Shown piece by piece: positions 1-7,929 of a DNA stretch of 29,032 nt. The first letter of the stretch is position 1. Each line of letters begins with the position of its first letter. This DNA is from a virus, in the IMG/VR virus record IMGVR_UViG_3300046674_000297, positions 1-29,032 of that record; one strand, 5' to 3'. The position numbers and the translations under genes are program-made. The notes below the pieces were generated by a model. It made no database searches. It was not told the DNA's origin and saw nothing but the letters and a program-made list of their open reading frames with translations.

Positions 1-1
1 C

Positions 2-169
2 AAGCGACTCGATGCCCGCATCATCACCGTCGACCCGGGCCGCGCCATCGTCATGCAGCGCATCGAGAACATGCGTCAGCCGGGCATGAGGGCTGTTGCG
101 ACTCGCTGGTACAACACCCAACGAGGGCCGTCACGCAGTGCAATGCCCCAGGCGTCGAGGCAATGGTGA
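2..169 (+). CDS. 3' end of an unidentified upstream gene (partial)
   Basis: An open frame enters from the left edge and gives about 55 residues before a TGA at 167-169. The visible part contains the stretch ITVDPGRAIVMQRIEN followed by a basic tail. I do not recognise the family. In actinophages an HNH endonuclease or another small early gene often sits just before the terminase genes, but no H-N-H or zinc motif can be seen here. Codon third positions are not strongly GC-rich, so the frame may be non-coding or decayed. Confidence 0.3.
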   Translation, partial: KRLDARIITVDPGRAIVMQRIENMRQPGMRAVATRWYNTQRGPSRSAMPQASRQW

Positions 170-415
170 CCCAGGGCGACCGGTGCACGGCGGCCACGGA
201 GCGCGGCATCGGTCGAGCTGCGAGCGACACCGCCAACCATGATCGAGATCGGGCCTGCGGGCGGTTCTTTGAGGCTGGGAATGGGCGACCCAAAAACACT
301 TCTCGCCCTTCTTTCCCCCCTCCGATTTGGAAGACGATCAAGCTGCGAAGTGCACTTCGACCCTCTTAGCGGCGACTACTCAGTGTCACATCACGTTGAG
401 TGATGGGAGGGCGTC
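170..415. other. intergenic region before the terminase genes
   Basis: No convincing gene is visible in these 246 bases. They hold an inverted repeat, GGGCGA (283-288) with TCGCCC (303-308), then a pyrimidine-rich run. A GGGAGG ribosome binding site follows at about 405-410 for the next gene. In related phages the packaging site (cos or pac) lies next to the small terminase gene, so this interval is where I would look for it. The sequence alone does not prove that. Confidence 0.4.
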
Positions 416-697
416 GTGATCGCTGATGAGGTTCGGGCTGAGCTTGAAATCCTTGACGCTACCAGGACTTCCCCCGGATTGGCAGCCGTCGCGATCCGTC
501 TCGCCGCCGCGCTCGATGCGGTCGAGAGCGGTGACTCTCTGACGTCGCAGGCCTCCGTTGCCCGTGAACTGGCCACCATCCTGGCCCGGTTGCGGACCCA
601 GTCCACCTCGACCAGCAAGGGGGGTGCGCTCGATGAGCTCACTGGTCGTCGAGAGGAACGCCTCAAGCAGCAGGCTCGGGCCGCAGGGGACGGCTGA
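416..697 (+). CDS. putative terminase small subunit
   Basis: This GTG-started gene encodes 93 residues and has a good GGGAGG ribosome binding site just upstream. The protein looks all-helical: an N-terminal helix with acidic and hydrophobic residues, a central AAALDAVE segment, a helix resembling ARELATILARLR at about residues 48-60, then a polar basic tail. That pattern recurs in the short proteins placed directly before the large terminase in many actinophages. No HTH is obvious. The assignment rests mainly on position (overlapping terL by 65 bases) and size. If correct, it would recognise phage DNA and help the large subunit start packaging. Confidence 0.55.
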   Translation: MIADEVRAELEILDATRTSPGLAAVAIRLAAALDAVESGDSLTSQASVARELATILARLRTQSTSTSKGGALDELTGRREERLKQQARAAGDG

Positions 698-2162
698 CGG
701 GCCCCTGTACGGCTACCAGCGCCCGCGCATCGAGACGGTGCCGCCCGGGTCCTTGTCCTCCTCCGGTCTGGAGGCGGCCGAACTGGCGGCTCTGGCCGGA
801 CTACAGCTCGATCCGTGGCAGCAGCACGTCCTGGACCAGGGGCTGGGTGAGCGCAGGTCTGGCAAGTGGGCGGCGTTCGAGGTGGCTTGCAATATCCCGC
901 GGCAGAACGGCAAGGGCGGGATCATCGAGGCGCGCGAGTTGGCGGGCCTTTTCCTCCTCGGCGAGCGGCTGATCCTGCATTCCGCCCATGAGCTGAAGAC
1001 GGCCATGGAGGCGATGCGTCGCATCGAAGAGCTACTGATGAGCAGTGACGAGCTGAGACCGCAGGTCAAGCGGGTGCGTCGCAAGGGCGGCGAAGAGTGC
1101 ATCGAGATGATGAGCGGCGCCCGGCTGCGTTTCATCGCCCGGTCCAAGGGCTCGGGCCGTGGCATGACGGGCGACTGCAACATCATGGACGAGGCGATGA
1201 TCCTCGGTGACGAGGCCATGGAAGCGCTGATGTTCACCATGGCCGCGGTACCCAACCCGCAGCTCTGGTACTTCGGCAGCTCGGGTATCGGCTCCCCTTC
1301 CGTCCAGTTGGGCCGCTTGCGGCGCCGCGCGCTGGCCGCGCTGGAGGCGAGCGTACCGGACCCTGACCTGGCGTACTTCGAGTGGTCGATTGATGCGCAC
1401 GCGGACGAGTGCCCTCCCGGCTGCACGGAGCACGACGACGTGGACGCCCCGGAGTCGGTCCTGAAGGCGAACCCGGCGATCGGCTACCGGCTGACGCTGG
1501 AGCACACGATGAAGGAGCGCATGACGGTCGGGGCTGAGGGCTATGCCCGCGAGCGGCTCGGTGTCGGTTCGTACCCGGCGGACGGCACGGATGCCTGGCA
1601 GGTCATCGGCGAAGACGCGTGGCGGGCACTGGCGGCCGCCGAGTCGAAGGCCGAGGGGCAGGTCGCGTTCGCCATCGACGCCACCCCCGAGCGGTCACAC
1701 GCGGCGATCTGCGCTGCCGGCCGTTGGCGGGGCGGTACGCACGTCGAGGTCATCGACCACCGGCCCGGCATGGGCTGGGTGTTGGAGCGCGCGAAGGAGC
1801 TGCACCTGCGGCACCGGCCGCGCTGCTGGGTCGTCGACGCCGGCGGCCCGGCCGGGTCACTCATCGAGGACCTCGCCGAACAGCTCGGCGTGGAGATCAT
1901 CAGCCCGAAGATGCGCGAAGTCGCCGCGGCCACCGGCCAGTTCTACGACGCGGTCGCCGACCAGTCGCTCTCCCACATCGACCAGCCGCCCCTGGCCACC
2001 GCCCTGGCGGGCGCGCAGAAGCGCCCGCTCGGTGACGCGTGGGCGTGGGCCCGGCGCAGCGTCGGTGTCGACATCAGCCCGCTGGTCGCCGTCACGCTCG
2101 CCCGCTGGGGGCTGAGCGCGGAGGTCGAAGAGACCGGCGACATTCTCGACAGCGTGTGGTGA
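633..2162 (+). CDS. terL: terminase large subunit
   Basis: This is the packaging motor, which pumps DNA into the prohead and cuts it. From the ATG at 633 (ribosome binding site AAGGGGGG) the product is 509 residues, typical for the family. The N-terminal ATPase has a Walker A-like PRQNGKGG at residues 89-96 and a Walker B NIMDEA at 183-188. A Y-F-G-S-S motif near 213 resembles the coupling motif. The C-terminal RNase H-like nuclease shows acidic residues in AFAIDA (345-350), VVDAGG (400-405) and around D472. The start overlaps the small terminase gene, and the upstream extension of the frame lacks coding character. The portal gene follows 11 bases downstream. Confidence 0.95.
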   Translation: MSSLVVERNASSSRLGPQGTADGPLYGYQRPRIETVPPGSLSSSGLEAAELAALAGLQLDPWQQHVLDQGLGERRSGKWAAFEVACNIPRQNGKGGIIEARELAGLFLLGERLILHSAHELKTAMEAMRRIEELLMSSDELRPQVKRVRRKGGEECIEMMSGARLRFIARSKGSGRGMTGDCNIMDEAMILGDEAMEALMFTMAAVPNPQLWYFGSSGIGSPSVQLGRLRRRALAALEASVPDPDLAYFEWSIDAHADECPPGCTEHDDVDAPESVLKANPAIGYRLTLEHTMKERMTVGAEGYARERLGVGSYPADGTDAWQVIGEDAWRALAAAESKAEGQVAFAIDATPERSHAAICAAGRWRGGTHVEVIDHRPGMGWVLERAKELHLRHRPRCWVVDAGGPAGSLIEDLAEQLGVEIISPKMREVAAATGQFYDAVADQSLSHIDQPPLATALAGAQKRPLGDAWAWARRSVGVDISPLVAVTLARWGLSAEVEETGDILDSVW

Positions 2163-2173
2163 GGGGTGAGGCG

Positions 2174-3325
2174 ATGAGCTGGTGGTGGCCCTTCCGCCGC
2201 CCCGCCGCAGTGCGGGCGATCTCGTATCAGGACGTGTGGGGTTCGGGCGGGGATGCAGTCCTGCTGACCGGTGGCGGCCAAGAGCGGGCGCTGCGCCTGG
2301 CGCCCGTGTACGCGGCAACCCGGCTGCTGTCGGACTCGGTGGCGTCCATGCCGCTGAAGTCCTACCAGGACACCGGGTCTGGCCGGCGACCGATCCTCTC
2401 TCCGCGCATCTTCACGAAGCCTGCGGCGATCGGCACCCGCTACGACTGGCTGCACCGGTGCATGACCTCGCTGACCCTGCGCGGCAACGCCTACGGCCTG
2501 GTCGTCTCCTGGGACGCCAACGGCTGGCCCGACCAAGTCGAGTGGCTGCACCCCGACGACGTGGGCCTGGAGGACAACCTCGCCGCGGTCCCTGTCTGGT
2601 ACTACCAGGGCCGGCGCATGGACCCCGGCACCATGTTCCACATCCCCGCGTACACGCTGCCCGGTCAGATCCTGGGGCTGTCGCCGGTCGCGCACTTCGC
2701 GACGACGACGGACACGGGGCTGCTGGCCGAGCAGTTCGGGCGGGACTGGTTCGCGAACGGCAGCACCCCCTCGGCGGTCCTCGAAACGGACAAGGTCGTC
2801 GACAAAGACGCGGCCGGAATCCTCAAGGCCCGCTTCAAGGAAGCCGCCGCCGGCCGGGACGTGGTGGCACTGGGGCTCGGTGTGAAGTACCGGCCGATCT
2901 CGGTCCCGGCCAATGAGAGCCAGTTCCTGGAAACCATCAAGGCCTCCGCGAACCAGATCGCCGCCATCTACGGAGTGCCGCCCGAGAAGGTCGGCGGCAC
3001 CACCGGCAACAACCTCACCTACGCGACGGTCGAGCAGAACAGCATCGACCTCCTCACGTGGACGCTGCGCCCGTGGCTGGCCCGCCTCGAGGAAGCCCTC
3101 TCCCAGCTGCGGCCGCCGACAGAGGAGGTCCGATTCAACGCCGACGCGATGCTGCGTACCGACACCCTGACCCGGTTCCAGACCTACCGGATCGCCCGTG
3201 TGATCGGTCTGAACAGCATCGACGAACTGCGCACCCTGGAGGACTTGGAGCCGCTCCCGGGCGGCCTGGGACAGGACTACGCGCCGCTGGTCAAGGCAAC
3301 CCCCGACGAGAGTGAGAAGACGTGA
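2174..3325 (+). CDS. portal protein (HK97 family)
   Basis: This protein should form the dodecameric ring at the capsid vertex through which DNA enters and leaves. The ATG at 2174 has a GAGGGGTGAGG ribosome binding site and gives 383 residues, normal for HK97-type portals. Recognisable stretches are YAATRLLSDSVASMP at about 46-60 (conserved wing region) and GTTGNNLTYATVEQ at about 274-287, followed by the stem helix LLTWTLRPWLARLEEAL. It lies between the terminase and prohead protease, the standard order. The protease start overlaps its stop by four bases (GTGA), so the two are probably translationally coupled. Confidence 0.95.
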   Translation: MSWWWPFRRPAAVRAISYQDVWGSGGDAVLLTGGGQERALRLAPVYAATRLLSDSVASMPLKSYQDTGSGRRPILSPRIFTKPAAIGTRYDWLHRCMTSLTLRGNAYGLVVSWDANGWPDQVEWLHPDDVGLEDNLAAVPVWYYQGRRMDPGTMFHIPAYTLPGQILGLSPVAHFATTTDTGLLAEQFGRDWFANGSTPSAVLETDKVVDKDAAGILKARFKEAAAGRDVVALGLGVKYRPISVPANESQFLETIKASANQIAAIYGVPPEKVGGTTGNNLTYATVEQNSIDLLTWTLRPWLARLEEALSQLRPPTEEVRFNADAMLRTDTLTRFQTYRIARVIGLNSIDELRTLEDLEPLPGGLGQDYAPLVKATPDESEKT

Positions 3326-4002
3326 ACGAGGCAGAGCGCCGGTTCACCCGCGGCCTCGTCGAGGTCCGGGCCACCAGCGAGACGGTGCGGACAATCGGCG
3401 GGTACGCCGCGAAGTTCAACACCCTGTCCCGCAACCTCGGCGGATTCGTCGAGCGGATCGACCCTGGATTCTTCGCCAAGAGCGAGGGCGACGGCTGGCC
3501 GCGGGCGATGGCCCGCTACAACCACGACAACAACATGCTGCTGGGGACGTCCCGTTCGGGAACGCTGCGGCTCCAGACGGACGTCACCGGCCTCGACTAC
3601 TCCGTGGATGTGCCCGCCGCGCGCGGTGATGTGTACGAATTGGTGGAGCGCGGCGACGTCGCTGAATCGTCCTTCGCGTTCCGCACGTTGAATGACGACT
3701 GGTCGATGACCGAGGACGGCTTTCCCGTACGGACCCTGCTCTCTGGCCAACTGGTCGACGTGGCCCCGGTCAATGACCCCGCCTACCTCGACACCAGCAC
3801 GGGCCTGCGCTCGCTCGCCGAGCGCGCTGGAGCCGAGCTGGAGGAGGTTCGCGCGGCCGCAGAGTCTGGCGACCTGAAGGCGTTCCTGGCACCCCAGCGC
3901 TCCACCATCGATCTCAAGCCCGCAGGCGGGCAGGGCGACACCCACCCGCCGTTGGCGCTACGGCAGCGGCGCGCCGAGCTCTACCGGCGCCGCACTCTCT
4001 GA
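3322..4002 (+). CDS. prohead protease (HK97 U35/S78 type)
   Basis: The product matures the prohead by cleaving the capsid delta domain and then itself. It starts at GTG 3322, overlapping the portal stop, and has 226 residues. The family fold is clear: GGYAAKFN near residue 26, the probable catalytic His68 in ARYNHD, the probable catalytic Ser in VAESSFAF (residues 113-120), and the conserved end VDVAPVNDPAY. The C-terminal 60 residues are low-complexity and helical. An 18-base sequence near the 3' end is repeated just after the stop codon, so the tail may have been altered by duplication. The capsid gene follows, consistent with co-assembly. Confidence 0.93.
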   Translation: MNEAERRFTRGLVEVRATSETVRTIGGYAAKFNTLSRNLGGFVERIDPGFFAKSEGDGWPRAMARYNHDNNMLLGTSRSGTLRLQTDVTGLDYSVDVPAARGDVYELVERGDVAESSFAFRTLNDDWSMTEDGFPVRTLLSGQLVDVAPVNDPAYLDTSTGLRSLAERAGAELEEVRAAAESGDLKAFLAPQRSTIDLKPAGGQGDTHPPLALRQRRAELYRRRTL

Positions 4003-4020
4003 GGCAGGGCGACACCCACC
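3929..4020. repeat. 18-bp direct repeat at the protease 3' end
   Basis: The sequence GGCAGGGCGACACCCACC occurs exactly at 3929-3946, inside the protease gene, and again at 4003-4020, starting right at its stop codon. The copies are 74 bases apart. This looks like a small insertion or duplication event at the end of the gene. Confidence 0.85.
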
Positions 4021-4037
4021 TCACCACCCCACCCCAA

Positions 4038-4065
4038 GACACCCCGGCCGCCGGTCACGGGTGTC
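4038..4065 (+). terminator. hairpin upstream of the capsid gene
   Basis: GACACCC (4038-4044) pairs with GGGTGTC (4059-4065) around a GC-rich loop that can itself fold. It lies between the protease stop and the capsid ribosome binding site. There is no T-tract, so it may be an mRNA processing or stability element rather than a full terminator. Confidence 0.4.
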
Positions 4066-4087
4066 GTCGTCATGCCCAGGAGGGCGA

Positions 4088-5344
4088 ATGAGCGAGTACA
4101 TCACGCGGCTGAAGGAACGCCGCGCGAACATCTGGGAGCAGACCAAGCAGCTCCTCGACACCGCCGAGAGCGAGAAGCGCGACCTGACCGCCGAGGAGGA
4201 GCAGACCTACCAGCGTCTGAACGCCGACCTCGACAGCATCGACGCCCGCGCCAAGGAGATGGCCGAGGGCGAGCAGCGGGCCAAGGACACCGACGAGGCG
4301 TTCCGCACGCTCCTCGACAAGCCGAAGGACCCCGAGCAGGGACGCGGGACGCAGGCGCAGGAGGTCGAGCAAGTCCGCAACTGGCTCACCGGCCAGTCCG
4401 GCTCCAGGGCCCTGGACATCCGTCCCACCTCGCCCATGCCGCTCGACACCCGAACGCTGTCGAAGCTGACCGCCGGCGCGGGCGCGAACACTGTGCCGAT
4501 CAGCTTCTACAACCAGCTGGTGCAGCACATGACGGAGAACTCCGGGGTGCTCTCGACCGGCCCCACCGTCCTGCGGACCGCGACCGGCGAGCAGATGCAG
4601 ATCCCCAAGACGACCGCGCACTCCGCCAATGCGTCCATCGTGGCTGAGGCTGGCACCCTGCCCGCGAACGACCCGACGTTCGGGCAGGTCTCCCTCGACG
4701 CGTACAAGTACGGCTTCCTTCTTCAGGTGTCGCACGAGCTCGCCAACGACACCGCGGTCGACCTGCTCGGTTACCTGGCGATGCAGGCCGGGCGCGCGCT
4801 CGGCAATGGCTTCGGTGCGCACCTGGTCACCGGCACCGGATCGGCCCAGCCGAACGGGGTGCTCACGGCCGCGACGCTCGGAAAGACCGGAGCCGCGTCA
4901 GTCGCTGGCGCAGCGTCGGGCGACGACCTGATCGACCTGTTCTACTCGGTCATCGCCCCGTACCGGAACGGCAGCTCGTGCGGGTGGCTGATGCGGGACT
5001 CCTCGGTCGCCTCGATCCGCAAGCTGAAGGACAACTCCGGCGGCGCCGGTCAGGGCAACTACCTGTGGCAGCCCGGACTCACATCGGGCAGCCCGGACTC
5101 GATCCTCGGCAAGCCGCTCTACACGGACCCGAACGTGCCCGCCACGGCTCTGGCGGCGAAGTCGATCCTGTTCGGCGACTTCAGCACGTACTTCGTGCGG
5201 GAGGTCGAGGCGCTGCGCTTCGAGCGCTCGGACGACTACGCGTTCAACACCGACCTGATCACCTACCGGGCGATCCTGCGCGGCGACGGCGACCTGGTCG
5301 ACACGACCGGCGCGATCAAGTACTTCGCCGGTAACGCGGCCTGA
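4088..5344 (+). CDS. major capsid protein (HK97 fold)
   Basis: This is the main shell protein. The ATG at 4088 follows a strong AGGAGGG ribosome binding site; an earlier in-frame start at 4061 has no such site. The 418-residue product begins with a charged coiled-coil delta domain (about residues 1-105) that acts as internal scaffold and would be removed by the upstream protease, probably between residues 105 and 125. The HK97-fold core follows, with typical stretches such as AGANTVPISFYNQLVQ (from 130), VAEAG, and the spine-helix region near VSHELANDTAVDLLGYL. It is flanked by hairpins, consistent with separate tuning of capsid mRNA levels. Confidence 0.96.
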   Translation: MSEYITRLKERRANIWEQTKQLLDTAESEKRDLTAEEEQTYQRLNADLDSIDARAKEMAEGEQRAKDTDEAFRTLLDKPKDPEQGRGTQAQEVEQVRNWLTGQSGSRALDIRPTSPMPLDTRTLSKLTAGAGANTVPISFYNQLVQHMTENSGVLSTGPTVLRTATGEQMQIPKTTAHSANASIVAEAGTLPANDPTFGQVSLDAYKYGFLLQVSHELANDTAVDLLGYLAMQAGRALGNGFGAHLVTGTGSAQPNGVLTAATLGKTGAASVAGAASGDDLIDLFYSVIAPYRNGSSCGWLMRDSSVASIRKLKDNSGGAGQGNYLWQPGLTSGSPDSILGKPLYTDPNVPATALAAKSILFGDFSTYFVREVEALRFERSDDYAFNTDLITYRAILRGDGDLVDTTGAIKYFAGNAA

Positions 5345-5351
5345 CCACCAC

Positions 5352-5380
5352 CGGAGGGGCGGCCAGGCGCCGCCCCTCCG
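5352..5380 (+). terminator. strong hairpin after the capsid gene
   Basis: A perfect 12-bp stem pairs 5352-5363 with 5369-5380 around a 5-base loop, starting seven bases after the capsid stop codon. There is no T-run, which is common for terminators in high-GC actinobacteria. It probably limits read-through and stabilises the capsid message. Confidence 0.75.
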
Positions 5381-5399
5381 CAGCGAAGGGATTCACTCC

Positions 5400-5663
5400 A
5401 TGCAGGTACGTATGAGGATCAGCGTCTCCGGGACCCGGGATGGGAAAGCCTGGCCGTCCAAGGGCGAGACCATCGACCTCCCTGACGACGAGGCCCGCAA
5501 CCTGGTCGCAATCGGTGTCGCCGCCGAGCTCGACGAGGACGAGCAGCCGGAGCCGCTCACGGAGCCGGTCGAAGAGAACGCCGCGGCTCCGGTCGAGGCG
5601 GAGACCGCCACCCCGGCCAAGTCGGCGGCCGCGAGCAAGCCCGCGCCCAAGCCCGCGAAGTAG
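5400..5663 (+). CDS. small head/connector-region protein with Ala/Lys/Pro tail
   Basis: This 87-residue protein starts at ATG 5400 behind GAAGGGA. Residues 1-45 look like a small beta-rich domain (RMRISVSGTRDGKAWPSKG, then a DLPDDEARNLVAIGVA segment). Residues 46-87 are a low-complexity Glu/Pro/Ala stretch ending in a Lys/Ala/Pro tail. Short proteins of this form are common between capsid and connector genes of actinophages, where they have no settled function. It resembles the product of 6714-6929 in architecture. A capsid decoration or assembly role is possible but not shown. Confidence 0.7.
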   Translation: MQVRMRISVSGTRDGKAWPSKGETIDLPDDEARNLVAIGVAAELDEDEQPEPLTEPVEENAAAPVEAETATPAKSAAASKPAPKPAK

Positions 5664-5672
5664 GAGGCTGCT

Positions 5673-6218
5673 GTGGCGCTGCTGACCCTGGCCGAGGCGA
5701 AGGCCCAGCTCGACATCGAGACCACCGCTGACGACACCGAGTTGCAGGCGTACATCGACGCGGTGACCCCGGTCATCGAGCGGTACGTGGGCCCGGTCGA
5801 GACCCGGCAGGTCTCGGAGGTCATCGAGGGCCGCGGCACCACCATGTGCCTGTCCCAGATTCCCGCGGTGGCCCTGGTGTCGATCACCCCTGCACTGCCC
5901 ACGGGCGGCCCGCTGGACCTGGCCACCCTGTTCCTCGACGCTCCCAAGGGCATCGTCTACCACCGCACCGGGACCTTCGCGGGAACGCTCTGGACGGTCG
6001 CCTACAGTGCCGGGCGGGGCGCCGTGCCGCCGACCATCAACCTGGCGGCCCGGCTCCTGGTCGCGCACCTGTGGCGCACCCAGTACGGGGCGGCACGGGG
6101 CGGCGGCGGGGCGGACGACTATGCGGTGACCGAGCCCATCCCGGGCTTCGGGTACGCCGTGCCGAACAGGGTGCTCGAGCTCCTGGAGCCGTTCAAGCTT
6201 CCACCCGGGGTGGCGTAG
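5673..6218 (+). CDS. head-tail connector, HK97 gp6-like
   Basis: The GTG at 5673 follows AGGAGG and gives 181 residues. The N-terminus, LLTLAEAKAQLDIETTADDTELQAYIDAV followed by IERYVGPV, matches the gp6-like/DnaD-fold connector family, which forms a ring under the portal. The middle contains a beta region and a YSAGRGAVPPTINLAARLLVAHLWR helix, a usual feature of the family (shown here by sense, over residues about 110-133). A glycine-rich loop precedes the C-terminus. Position directly after the capsid module supports the call. The next gene overlaps the stop by one base. Confidence 0.8.
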   Translation: MALLTLAEAKAQLDIETTADDTELQAYIDAVTPVIERYVGPVETRQVSEVIEGRGTTMCLSQIPAVALVSITPALPTGGPLDLATLFLDAPKGIVYHRTGTFAGTLWTVAYSAGRGAVPPTINLAARLLVAHLWRTQYGAARGGGGADDYAVTEPIPGFGYAVPNRVLELLEPFKLPPGVA

Positions 6219-6685
6219 TGGCGACGTCGGCGGCCCCGGCCGCGATCGACGCGCTCCTCGCGATCCTGCGCGACGCTCCGGCCCTGACCGGAGTCCGCAT
6301 CGTCGACGGCCCGCCCGCGGTGAACCTCACCGCGAAGCACCGCATCTACGTCGGCTGGTCGCCGGGCTCCGAGCAATCGGCGGAGATCGAGCAGGACTTC
6401 GCCTACGCAGGTGCCCGCCGCCGGGACGAAGACCTGACGCTCGCCTGCTACATCGAGACCCGGGCCGGTGATACCGACATGGCCCTGCGTCGCACCCGGG
6501 CCTTCGAGATCCTCGCCGCCGTCGAAGACGCCTTGCGGGCCACCGATGCGGAGCCTGAGGCGCCGACCCTGCGCGGCACAGTCCTGTGGGCGCACCTCAC
6601 CGCCGGAAGCCTCACGCAGGAGCAGAACGACAAGGGCGCCCTGGTCGGCCTCACCTTCACCGTGCGCTGCCGCGCCCGCATCTGA
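6218..6685 (+). CDS. probable tail terminator / head-tail joining protein
   Basis: This GTG-started gene encodes 155 residues and shares a base with the previous stop codon. The sequence starts with an amphipathic helix (AIDALLAILRDAP). It continues with a beta-rich region containing YVGWSPGS, then a long helix (RTRAFEILAAVEDALRA) and a final strand ending FTVRCRARI. That alpha-beta-alpha-beta layout fits the tail terminator and completion family (lambda gpU / HK97 gp10-region proteins). Its position between the gp6-like connector and the tail tube gene agrees. The exact neck role is inferred from order and predicted secondary structure. Confidence 0.55.
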   Translation: MATSAAPAAIDALLAILRDAPALTGVRIVDGPPAVNLTAKHRIYVGWSPGSEQSAEIEQDFAYAGARRRDEDLTLACYIETRAGDTDMALRRTRAFEILAAVEDALRATDAEPEAPTLRGTVLWAHLTAGSLTQEQNDKGALVGLTFTVRCRARI

Positions 6686-6713
6686 ACACCCCAACCCCAG
6701 TAGGGAGTACGCC

Positions 6714-6929
6714 ATGGCGCGAGTGCGCTACATCGGTCCGGAGCCGGTCACCGTGCCGGAGCTCGGGTCGCGCGAGGTCCAGCCGGACGAGGTCGTCGAG
6801 GTTCCCGACGTCCGGTTCGAGGGCTACATCTGCCAGGTGCAGAACTGGGAGGCCGTCGAGGAACCGAAGACCGACCCCCCGCCCCTGAAGAAGACCACCG
6901 CGGCGAAGTCCGCAGCAAAGGAGGTGTGA
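6714..6929 (+). CDS. small beta-domain protein with Lys/Ala tail, before the tail tube gene
   Basis: The 71-residue product starts at ATG 6714 behind TAGGGAG. Residues 1-50 alternate hydrophobic and polar positions (VRYIGPEPVTVPELG, then VQPDEVVEVPDV), suggesting a small beta barrel. A basic Pro/Lys/Ala tail follows. Such proteins recur immediately upstream of actinophage tail tube genes with unknown function. The architecture matches the protein at 5400-5663, so the two may be functional analogues or ancient paralogues. The tail tube start lies one base past the stop. Confidence 0.7.
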   Translation: MARVRYIGPEPVTVPELGSREVQPDEVVEVPDVRFEGYICQVQNWEAVEEPKTDPPPLKKTTAAKSAAKEV

Positions 6930-6930
6930 G

Positions 6931-7917
6931 ATGGCGATCGGATCCGGGCTCGGTGCGCAGATCGGAATCGTGGCGGAGGTGTCCTACGGGACGTTCCTCG
7001 CCCCGGCCAAGTTCATCGAGTTCACCAAGGAATCGCTGGTCCTCAAGAAGACGACCGCGCAGTCCGCCGGCATTGCGGCCGGCCGTCTGCTGCCGCTGTC
7101 CTCGCGACGGGTGGTCACCCAGCGGCAGGCGTCCGGCAGCCTGGACATGGAGGTCACGAACAAGGGGATGGGCGTGCTGTTGCAGACGCTCATGGGCACG
7201 ACCGTCACGCCAGCGCAGCAGGCGGCGACCGCGGCGTATCTCCAGACGCACACCCTCGCGGACACGGCGGGCAAGTCCCTGGTCATCCAGAAGGGCGTGC
7301 CTCTGACGACGGGCACGGTCACCGACAAGACGTTCATCGGCTGCAAGATCACGAGCGGTGAGTTCTCGTGCGGTGTCGGCGAGATGCTCACCGCGTCGTT
7401 CGAGGTGGATGCGAAGGACTGCGACGAGACACAGACCCTGGCCACCGCCTCGTACCCGTCGATGTCACCGTTCCACTTCGGTCAGATGGCGCTGAAGACG
7501 GGCACCTTCGGTGCAGAGGCAGCGCGCGACGGGATCCGCAAGGTGTCCATCAAGATCGAGCGCCCCCAGGCCACTGACCGGTTCTACGCCTCGCAGGCCG
7601 GGCTGAAGAAAGAACCGATCAGCAATGACCAGGTGAAGATCACCGGGTCGATCGAGATGGACTACGTCGACACCGTCCTCGACGACCTCCACACCTCCGA
7701 CGGGGCAACGTCCCTGGTGCTGGAGTTCATCGGCCCGATCATCGCATCGACCTACGCCGAGACGTTCCGCATCACCCTTCCTGCGGTGCGTTTCGACGAC
7801 GCCCCGCCGACAGTCGACGGCTTCGACGTCATCAAGCCGACGATCAACTTCACGGGGCTGTACGACGGCACCAACCAACCGAAGATCGAATACATGTCGA
7901 CGGACGTCACGCTCTGA
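6931..7917 (+). CDS. major tail (tube) protein
   Basis: This 328-residue protein is expected to polymerise into the tail tube. A textbook AAAGGAGGTG ribosome binding site lies just upstream of the ATG at 6931, as expected for a highly expressed virion protein. The N-terminus GSGLGAQIGIVAEVSYGTF is characteristic of siphophage tube proteins. Alternating beta segments fill the rest, with a second domain from about residue 200 (KITGSIEMDYVDTVLDDL). The final segment ends near INFTGLYDGTN. Position between connector genes and tail chaperones supports the call. Confidence 0.88.
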   Translation: MAIGSGLGAQIGIVAEVSYGTFLAPAKFIEFTKESLVLKKTTAQSAGIAAGRLLPLSSRRVVTQRQASGSLDMEVTNKGMGVLLQTLMGTTVTPAQQAATAAYLQTHTLADTAGKSLVIQKGVPLTTGTVTDKTFIGCKITSGEFSCGVGEMLTASFEVDAKDCDETQTLATASYPSMSPFHFGQMALKTGTFGAEAARDGIRKVSIKIERPQATDRFYASQAGLKKEPISNDQVKITGSIEMDYVDTVLDDLHTSDGATSLVLEFIGPIIASTYAETFRITLPAVRFDDAPPTVDGFDVIKPTINFTGLYDGTNQPKIEYMSTDVTL

Positions 7918-7929
7918 GGAGGTGACCCC

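Noticed and set aside
163-369. 68-residue plus-strand frame near the left end
   Set aside because: There is no ribosome binding site, the composition is random-looking, and it overlaps an inverted repeat region. I could not see an HNH motif in it.
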